Assembly: GCA_002693605.1 (NCBI GenBank)
Contig: NZQO01000113.1
Span: 1-10,658, forward strand
DNA length: 10,658 nt
DNA from: Flavobacteriaceae bacterium
GTDB taxonomy: Bacteria; Bacteroidota; Bacteroidia; Flavobacteriales; Flavobacteriaceae
Direction of reading: 5' to 3'
Under the pieces are notes generated by a model. The model was not told where the DNA came from, made no database searches, and worked only from the letters and a program-made list of their open reading frames with translations. Below are positions 1-4,882 of this stretch, piece after piece. Position 1 is the stretch's first letter, and each line of letters begins with the position of its first letter. The position numbers were made by a program, and so were the translations under genes.

Positions 1-321
1 GGCATCTACAACGAAGCTACCACCGCCACCACCATTGCCAGAAGTATTTTGCTCACCCACCAATATATTTAGGACCTGGCCGGGTGTAACGGCGAAATCT
101 CCAATCATCTCAGCACCTAAACCTGCTGGGACAGCACTGCTAGGACTATCACCTCCTTGGGCTCCTCGGGCTTCGATGGTAAGGGTAGTTACACCCGGGG
201 GTACCGTGTAAGTTTCTATGCTACCCGTAAAATTATAGGTAACGGGGGTTTGAGCCCATAAGGAATATGTACATAGCAGGAGTGCCAGCAATAATCCTCG
301 ACAATAAGTAATTTTTTTCAT
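1..321 (-). CDS. Secreted glycine-rich protein, N-terminal part only
   Basis: An open frame of 107 codons runs from an ATG at 321 to the window edge with no stop, so the gene continues to the left. It begins with a clear Sec signal peptide: MKK, a hydrophobic stretch (GLLLALLLCTYSLW), then a likely cleavage near AQ at residue 24. The mature part reads FTGSIETYTVPPGVTTLTIE, then ARGAQGG, and later LNILVGEQ followed by a run of five glycines. This resembles the start of the ALK/LTK-like glycine-rich domain found in many exported Bacteroidota proteins, where the pattern is F-x-Y-T-G-x-x-x-x-x-x-V-P-x-G-V-T. A role at the cell surface or in secretion is inferred; the C-terminal part, which would show a sorting domain or other modules, is outside the window. 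The start is set by the signal peptide. Function unknown. Confidence 0.8.
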   Translation of the reverse strand, partial: MKKITYCRGLLLALLLCTYSLWAQTPVTYNFTGSIETYTVPPGVTTLTIEARGAQGGDSPSSAVPAGLGAEMIGDFAVTPGQVLNILVGEQNTSGNGGGGGSFVVDA

Positions 322-451
322 AATAAGTTGATTAATTAGTTAACGCAATAAAAATATAGTAAGCAAATGACAACACATTAACTTTTAGATAAAGTGATAT
401 AAAATTCTGTTAAAATACATAACAGTACTTTTCCTACATATTAGTGCATAA

Positions 452-480
452 AAAAACCGCCCAATTATTGGACGGTTTTT
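452..480 (-). terminator. Intrinsic terminator of htpG
   Basis: A hairpin lies 21 bases past the htpG stop. The outer stem AAAAACCG (452-459) pairs with CGGTTTTT (473-480), one C/A mismatch follows, then CCAA (461-464) pairs with TTGG (468-471) around a 3-base loop. Read on the minus strand the stem runs into a U tract, as expected for a rho-independent terminator. The stem is A/T-flanked on both sides, so it could also work on the plus strand. Confidence 0.85.
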
Positions 481-500
481 CCGAGACGTATGTCTTTTCT

Positions 501-2393
501 CTATTTGATCATTTCGTAACTGCGCTTAATGAACGCAGTCATATCGCTACCCTTTAGCAGACCTTTGCTCAATTTGGCTAGGTCTAGCGCTTGGTTAACC
601 AGGCGCTCTTTTTTCTTTTGGGTCTTGGTGTTCAGTATTTCCACCACCAGCTCGTGGTTAGTGTTCACGATTAGGTTGTACATATCTGGCATATTGCCCA
701 TACCGAACATACCGCCCCCACCGGTTTTCTGCATCTCCTTCATCCGGCGCATAAACTCGGGCTCAGTAATGACAAACGGGTTGGCACCGCTATCCATAGC
801 CTCGAGCTGTACGCTGAACTTTTCCGCGGGAATCGTCTCGTCAAGGAACGTTTTTAGGGTTTCCTTTTCCTCGTCGTTCAGTTTTGAAACCTGCTCCTCA
901 TCTTTCTTAATGATATTGTCTATGTGGTCGCTGTCTACGCGCACAAAGGAAACCTTGTCCTTCTCGCTCTCCATTTTCTGCAACAGGTGCGACACAATGG
1001 GCGAGTCGAGGAAGAGCACTTCGTACCCTTTATCCTTGGCCGTCTCGATGTAACTGTGCTGTTCTTCCTTGTTGCTGGCATAGAGTACTACGAGCTTGTC
1101 GTCCTTATCGGTCTGGTTGTCCTTGATTTTCTCCTGAAGCTCATCTAACGTAAAATGAGTGCCGTCTACGGTAGGGTAGAGCGCAAACTTCTGGGCCTTC
1201 TCGAAGAATTTTTCCTCGGTGAGCATTCCGTACTCGATCACGATCTTGATGTCATTCCACTTTTTCTCGAAATCATCGCGGTTTTCGTTGAAGAGGCTCT
1301 TCAGCTTATCGGCCACCTTACGGGTAATGTAGCTCGAAATTTTCTTCACGGCGCCATCTGCCTGCAGGTAGCTTCGCGAAACGTTCAACGGGATGTCCGG
1401 GCTGTCTATAACCCCGCGGAGCATGGTGAGGAACTCGGGTACGATTCCCTCTACGTTGTCTGTAACGAACACCTGGTTTTGATAGAGCTGTATCTTGTCT
1501 TTCTGAATGCTCATATCGTTGGTCATCTTGGGAAAATAGAGAATCCCCGTAAGGTTGAACGGGTAGTCCACGTTTAAATGGATGTGGAAGAGGGGCTCCT
1601 CGAATTGCATTGGGTACAGTTCGCGATAGAAGCTCTTGTAGTCCTTGTCCTCAAGCTCGGTTGGTTGCTTGGTCCACGCGGGGTTGGGGTTGTTAACGAT
1701 ATTATCGACCTCCTGGGTGGGGGCTGGATCGTCCTCCTTCGCGCCTTCTGGCTTGGGCAGGGTCTCGGTCTTGGTGCCAAATTTTATGGGTATGGGCATG
1801 AACTTGTTATACTTGACCAACAGCTCACGAATGCGAGATTCTTCCAAGAACTCGGTTTCGTCTTTCGATATGTGCAGGATTATCTCGGTACCGTGCTCCT
1901 TCTTATCGGCATCCTCGAGGGTGTACTTGGGGCTGCCATCGCAAACCCAGTGCGCGGCAGGTTCGTCCTTGAAGCTTTTGGTGATGATCTCTACCTTGTT
2001 TGCCACCATAAAGGCCGAGTAGAAACCAAGGCCAAAATGCCCTATGATACCGGCATCGTCCCCGTTCTTGTCCTTATACTTTTCGATAAACTCCTCGGCA
2101 CCGGAAAAGGCGATGTCGTTAATGTACTTGTTTAACTCTTCCTGGGTCATCCCGATACCTTGGTCAATAATGTGCAGGGTGTTGTTGTCCTTGTCAATCT
2201 TTACCTCGATGGCAAGGTTGCTTACATCCACATCGTTTGCCTCGCCAATATTGGCAAGGTGCTTCAGTTTAAGGGAGGCATCGGTGGCGTTGCTAATCAA
2301 CTCACGTAAAAAAATCTCGTGGTCGCTGTATAAAAATTTTTTTATCAGTGGAAAAATGTTCTCGACCGATACATTAATGGTTCCTGTACTCAT
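501..2393 (-). CDS. htpG: Molecular chaperone HtpG (bacterial Hsp90)
   Basis: A 630-residue cytoplasmic ATP-driven chaperone that works as a homodimer on partly folded clients. The GHKL ATPase domain shows E31 in the LREL helix, N35 in SNATDAS, D77 in IDQGIGM, and the ATP-lid motif GHFGLGFYS from residue 118. A charged, proline-containing linker spans about 208-250. The middle domain has NVSRSYLQ with R340 in the place of the arginine that contacts the ATP gamma-phosphate. The C-terminal dimerisation domain carries a Gly/Met-rich loop at about 555-571 (KTGGGGMFGMGNMPDMYN), common in Bacteroidota HtpG as far as I recall. There is no MEEVD tail, as expected for bacteria. Length is normal. The gene stands alone, followed by its own terminator and divergent from the TetR-UbiB operon. 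Its upstream repeat (2486-2507) may mediate heat control. Confidence 0.98.
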   Translation of the reverse strand: MSTGTINVSVENIFPLIKKFLYSDHEIFLRELISNATDASLKLKHLANIGEANDVDVSNLAIEVKIDKDNNTLHIIDQGIGMTQEELNKYINDIAFSGAEEFIEKYKDKNGDDAGIIGHFGLGFYSAFMVANKVEIITKSFKDEPAAHWVCDGSPKYTLEDADKKEHGTEIILHISKDETEFLEESRIRELLVKYNKFMPIPIKFGTKTETLPKPEGAKEDDPAPTQEVDNIVNNPNPAWTKQPTELEDKDYKSFYRELYPMQFEEPLFHIHLNVDYPFNLTGILYFPKMTNDMSIQKDKIQLYQNQVFVTDNVEGIVPEFLTMLRGVIDSPDIPLNVSRSYLQADGAVKKISSYITRKVADKLKSLFNENRDDFEKKWNDIKIVIEYGMLTEEKFFEKAQKFALYPTVDGTHFTLDELQEKIKDNQTDKDDKLVVLYASNKEEQHSYIETAKDKGYEVLFLDSPIVSHLLQKMESEKDKVSFVRVDSDHIDNIIKKDEEQVSKLNDEEKETLKTFLDETIPAEKFSVQLEAMDSGANPFVITEPEFMRRMKEMQKTGGGGMFGMGNMPDMYNLIVNTNHELVVEILNTKTQKKKERLVNQALDLAKLSKGLLKGSDMTAFIKRSYEMIK

Positions 2394-2402
2394 AGGCTAT
2401 GC

Positions 2403-2416
2403 TCCGCTACTGCGGA
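2403..2416 (-). promoter_or_regulatory. Small stem-loop in the htpG leader
   Basis: TCCGC (2403-2407) and GCGGA (2412-2416) form a 5-bp stem with a 4-base loop, ending 10 bases upstream of the htpG ATG. In the mRNA it could hold a weak structure close to the ribosome landing site. Whether it affects translation is unknown; it is short enough to be chance. Confidence 0.3.
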
Positions 2417-2485
2417 AGTTTTATGGTTAAACGATTTTTCTAATTCCGTAAGGTGTATTTCAAAGAAGATACCATTTCGTGTTCT

Positions 2486-2507
2486 ATGACAGGTTGTCAT
2501 TTGTCAA
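2486..2507 (-). promoter_or_regulatory. Inverted repeat in the htpG promoter region
   Basis: ATGACA (2486-2491) and TGTCAT (2495-2500) are a perfect 6-bp inverted repeat with a 3-base spacer. The adjoining bases add a further TGTCAA (2502-2507), so in the htpG direction it reads TTGACA-AA-TGACA-ACC-TGTCA. A weak -7-like box, TATCTTC (2465-2471), lies 14 bases downstream, so the repeat would sit over the -33 position. It differs from the CIRCE operator (TTAGCACTC-N9-GAGTGCTAA), which is absent. It may be a site for a heat-shock regulator or an alternative promoter element. The position relative to the gene is seen; the role is inferred. Confidence 0.45.
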
Positions 2508-2566
2508 TTTTGCCTTCCGCAAAATAGATTCCCGGAATCCCTAAAAAGAACTTTAACAAAACATTC

Positions 2567-2608
2567 TGTTTAACAAAATACAAAAAAAGCTAAACATTTG
2601 TATCTTTG
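2567..2608 (+). promoter_or_regulatory. Promoter and operator-like repeat of the TetR-UbiB operon
   Basis: TATCTTTG (2601-2608) is an exact match to the Bacteroidota -7 consensus TAnnTTTG, giving a start of transcription near 2613-2615 and a leader of about 37 bases. No good TTG lies in the -33 position. Instead an inverted repeat TGTTTA (2567-2572)-N18-TAAACA (2591-2596) covers that region. The same repeat with the same 18-base spacer occurs before the orphan promoter at 4713. A regulated promoter, possibly controlled by the TetR protein it transcribes, is inferred. Confidence 0.65.
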
Positions 2609-2650
2609 TGGCGTCCAGTTATCTATACTTGGCAAACCAATACCTTTATT

Positions 2651-3319
2651 ATGAGTGCAAAGAAAGCAACATCCAAAAAATCGGCCCCAACACGGGCCGG
2701 CATCATAACCGCCTATATGGGGTACGTGCTGGAGCACGGCGAGACCCCGAAGAGTGTGTATAAATTTAGCAAGGACCTCGGCATGACCGAAGTGGAGTTT
2801 TACGGCTTTTTCGCTTCGTTCGACGGATTGCGGCAGGAAATATGGAACACTTTTTTCGACGAGGCCATGAAACTGGCACACAAAAACGAAAACTACGACA
2901 CCTTCAGCAACCAAGAGAAGATGCTCACCTTCTTCTTTACCTTTTTCGAACTGCTCACCGCAAACCGCAGTTACGTGCTGTACGCGCTGCAAGAGCAGCG
3001 CGATATGATGAAAAATCTCTCGCAGCTAAAAGGGCTGCGCCACCGGGTGAAGGAATTCGCGTCCGGATTGATTAACGATAAGAATGCCGAGAAGCAACTG
3101 CGCATCCTAAAACAGCCCGTTGCTGTATTTTCGGAGGGCGCTTGGCTGCAGACCCTATTCATCGTTAAATATTGGATGGCAGATAACTCGCCCAATTTCG
3201 AGAAGACCGACGTGGTCATCGAGAAATCGGTGCGCGCCATTTTCGACGTGTTCGAGACCACCCCGCTCGAGAGCGTTATCGACTTCGGAAAATTCCTGTG
3301 GAAGGAAAAAATGAACTGA
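2651..3319 (+). CDS. TetR/AcrR-type transcriptional regulator
   Basis: The ATG at 2651 gives 222 residues, a normal length for TetR. An open frame extends further upstream, but it would start on top of the -7 box at 2601-2608, so the 2651 start is preferred. A lysine-rich tail (SAKKATSKK) is followed by a divergent TetR helix-turn-helix at about residues 14-63: TRAGIITAYMGYVLEHG, then TPKSVYKFSKDLGMTEVEFY and FFASFDGLRQEIW. The rest is helical with many aromatics (TFFFTFFELL), fitting a ligand-binding and dimerisation domain. The ligand is unknown. It lies 32 bases before a UbiB-type kinase gene with no promoter or terminator between them, so the two are cotranscribed. This pairing recurs in flavobacteria as I recall, which suggests a shared job. 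Autoregulation through the repeat at 2567-2596 is inferred. Confidence 0.85.
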   Translation: MSAKKATSKKSAPTRAGIITAYMGYVLEHGETPKSVYKFSKDLGMTEVEFYGFFASFDGLRQEIWNTFFDEAMKLAHKNENYDTFSNQEKMLTFFFTFFELLTANRSYVLYALQEQRDMMKNLSQLKGLRHRVKEFASGLINDKNAEKQLRILKQPVAVFSEGAWLQTLFIVKYWMADNSPNFEKTDVVIEKSVRAIFDVFETTPLESVIDFGKFLWKEKMN

Positions 3320-3351
3320 GGCACCGTACCATCTAAATAACATAATCTATA

Positions 3352-4659
3352 TTGAAAACGATCGATAGCATACCCACCCATAAAATTGCACGCGCCAGCC
3401 AACTGGTCAAGACGGGCGTGAAGGTGGGCGGTAATTATTTGAAATATTATGGCGGCAAGCTCGTGAACCCCGAGCTATCCAAGGACCAGCTAAACGAAAG
3501 CAATGCCGAGGATATTTACGATGGCCTCAAGAGCCTGAAGGGAAGCGCCCTCAAGGTGGCCCAGATGCTGAGTATGGAGAAGAACATCATGCCCCGGGCG
3601 TATGTCGAGAGATTTTCCCTGGCGCAGTTTCAGGTGCCGCCATTATCGGCCCCGTTGGTGCGCAAGACCTTTCAGAAATACTTCGGAAAGTCGCCCGATG
3701 CGATTTTCGATACGTTCAATTCCGAATCGGTTGCTGCGGCCAGTATTGGCCAGGTGCACTATGCCACAAAGGACGGGAAGGAGCTGGCGGTGAAAATCCA
3801 ATATCCCGGCGTGGCACAGAGCATTAGCAGCGACCTGGCCCTGGTAAAGCCGGTGGCTATGCGGATGTTCAACTTAAAGGGAAAGGATTCTGATAAATAT
3901 TTCCAGGAGATAGAGGGAAAGCTCCTAGAGGAGACCGATTATATCTTAGAGGTTGCGCAGAGCAAGGAAATTTCCGAAGCCTGTGGCAACATTCCCCAAT
4001 TACGATTCCCCAATTACTATGAAGCGCTCTCTACCGATCGAATTATAACGATGGATTGGATGCAAGGCGAGCACCTCTCGCAATTTGCCGCACGCAATAC
4101 AGACAGGCAGTTGGCAAATGTGGTAGGACAGGCACTTTGGGATTTTTATATGTACCAGATGCACGTTTTAAAGCGCGTGCACGCTGATCCCCATCCGGGT
4201 AATTTTCTGGTCGATCAACAAGGCAATCTCATTGCCATCGACTTTGGCTGCGTAAAGGCTGTGCCCAATGACTTTTACGAGCCATATTTTGAACTGGCCA
4301 ACCCGGAGCGTATAAACAATCCCGAAGTGTTTTTATCGTCAATGTACCAGCTGGAAATTTTGAAGCGGGACGACACCCCCGGGGAGGTGAAGTTTTTCTC
4401 CGAGCTCTTTCACGAAATGCTCAGTCTCTTTACCCAGCCGTTCCATAACGAGACGTTCGATTTTAGCGATGCCGAATTCTTCGGAAAAATCGCTGCGCTC
4501 AGTGAGAAATATTCGAAGGATACCGAACTGCGCAAAATGAACGGAAATAGGGGTTCCAAACATTTCCTCTATATAAACAGGACGTTCTTTGGCCTATACA
4601 ACCTTTTGAACGATTTGGGTGCCGAGGTAACTATTGAGGCCTATAAAAAGTATGTGTAA
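3352..4659 (+). CDS. AarF/UbiB/ABC1 family atypical kinase
   Basis: A 435-residue member of the atypical kinase family that includes UbiB/COQ8, known for roles in quinone and lipid metabolism. Motifs: a KxGQ-type element at 68-71 that reads K-V-A-Q, in SALKVAQMLS; the Ala-rich loop AAAS at 128-131 in VAAASIGQVHYA; the ATP-binding lysine K148 in LAVKIQYPG; the catalytic HADPHPGN at 277-284; and the metal-binding DFG at 297-299. There are no evident C-terminal membrane segments, unlike E. coli UbiB. The start is TTG: an in-frame TAA sits at 3343-3345, the first in-frame ATG is far inside the conserved domain, and the N-terminus KTIDSIPTHKIARASQLVKT looks like the family start. Second gene of the TetR operon. 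The substrate is unknown; bacteria of this group use menaquinone, so a ubiquinone role is unlikely. Confidence 0.93.
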   Translation: MKTIDSIPTHKIARASQLVKTGVKVGGNYLKYYGGKLVNPELSKDQLNESNAEDIYDGLKSLKGSALKVAQMLSMEKNIMPRAYVERFSLAQFQVPPLSAPLVRKTFQKYFGKSPDAIFDTFNSESVAAASIGQVHYATKDGKELAVKIQYPGVAQSISSDLALVKPVAMRMFNLKGKDSDKYFQEIEGKLLEETDYILEVAQSKEISEACGNIPQLRFPNYYEALSTDRIITMDWMQGEHLSQFAARNTDRQLANVVGQALWDFYMYQMHVLKRVHADPHPGNFLVDQQGNLIAIDFGCVKAVPNDFYEPYFELANPERINNPEVFLSSMYQLEILKRDDTPGEVKFFSELFHEMLSLFTQPFHNETFDFSDAEFFGKIAALSEKYSKDTELRKMNGNRGSKHFLYINRTFFGLYNLLNDLGAEVTIEAYKKYV

Positions 4660-4670
4660 AATATTTAACA

Positions 4671-4720
4671 TTTTGTTTAACAAATAAGTGATTTTATTAA
4701 ACAAAAATGTTGTATCTTTG
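4671..4720 (+). promoter_or_regulatory. Orphan promoter with a 10-bp-arm inverted repeat
   Basis: TATCTTTG (4713-4720) is an exact Bacteroidota -7 box. Upstream, TTTTGTTTAA (4671-4680) and TTAAACAAAA (4697-4706) form a perfect inverted repeat with a 16-base spacer. The core TGTTTA-N18-TAAACA equals that of the TetR operon promoter. No proper -33 TTG is present, so activity probably depends on a regulator. No open frame of credible length follows before the hairpins at 4798 and 4835. Confidence 0.6.
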
Positions 4721-4797
4721 AGGTAACGAAGTGGGATAATAGAATTGCTATGAGAAAGTAAATTTTTTTCTATTATTTTATTGGTTAGGTTGTTTTG

Positions 4798-4822
4798 ACA
4801 AGGGTGCTCTTAGCACCCTTGT
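4798..4822 (+). repeat. Perfect 11-bp hairpin without a U tract
   Basis: ACAAGGGTGCT (4798-4808) pairs exactly with AGCACCCTTGT (4812-4822) around the loop CTT. Neither strand shows a U run directly after the stem, so it is a weak candidate for a terminator and a better one for the stable part of a small RNA, or for an mRNA end-stabilising structure of a transcript leaving the UbiB gene. Confidence 0.6.
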
Positions 4823-4834
4823 TGCATGAAAGAA

Positions 4835-4860
4835 GAAAGCCCCGTGTACACGGGGCTTTC
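4835..4860. terminator. Bidirectional terminator between converging genes
   Basis: A 26-base perfect palindrome, GAAAGCCCCGTGT (4835-4847) and ACACGGGGCTTTC (4848-4860), folds as an 11-bp GC-rich stem with a GTAC loop. It lies between the 3' ends of the UbiB kinase (plus) and the S9 peptidase (minus). On the minus strand it is followed by a pyrimidine-rich TTCTTTC, so it best fits as the peptidase terminator, while the CUUUC in the stem may also serve the plus strand. Confidence 0.8.
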
Positions 4861-4882
4861 GCATTAGTATAAGTTTCGGAAA

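Larger units (their letters stand above)
4726..4860 (+). ncRNA. Candidate small RNA between the UbiB kinase and the S9 peptidase
   Basis: A transcript from the promoter at 4713-4720 would begin near 4726 and could end at the perfect hairpin 4835-4860, giving about 135 nt, or after the hairpin at 4798-4822, about 100 nt. The only ATGs give a 3-codon frame at 4750 (M-R-K-stop) and a 13-codon frame at 4827 that lies across the terminator, so no peptide is convincing. The region ahead of the hairpins is A/U-rich. Promoter and hairpins are seen; an RNA product is inferred. It could instead be the leftover control region of a lost gene. Confidence 0.35.

Noticed and set aside
1578..2135. A 185-codon open frame on the plus strand inside htpG
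   Set aside because: It is antisense to strongly conserved htpG codons, shows no recognisable domain and has a composition that follows from the htpG codon pattern.
2394..2650. A CIRCE (HrcA) operator upstream of htpG
   Set aside because: No TTAGCACTC or GAGTGCTAA half-site is present; the repeat there is a different sequence.
2606..2650. An upstream ATG extension of the TetR gene
   Set aside because: It would begin on the last bases of the -7 box, leaving no leader, and the added residues do not resemble a TetR N-terminus.
4827..4868. A 13-codon frame (MKEESPVYTGLSH) downstream of the orphan promoter
   Set aside because: Most of it is the 26-base palindrome that serves as a terminator, so its reading is explained by the hairpin.
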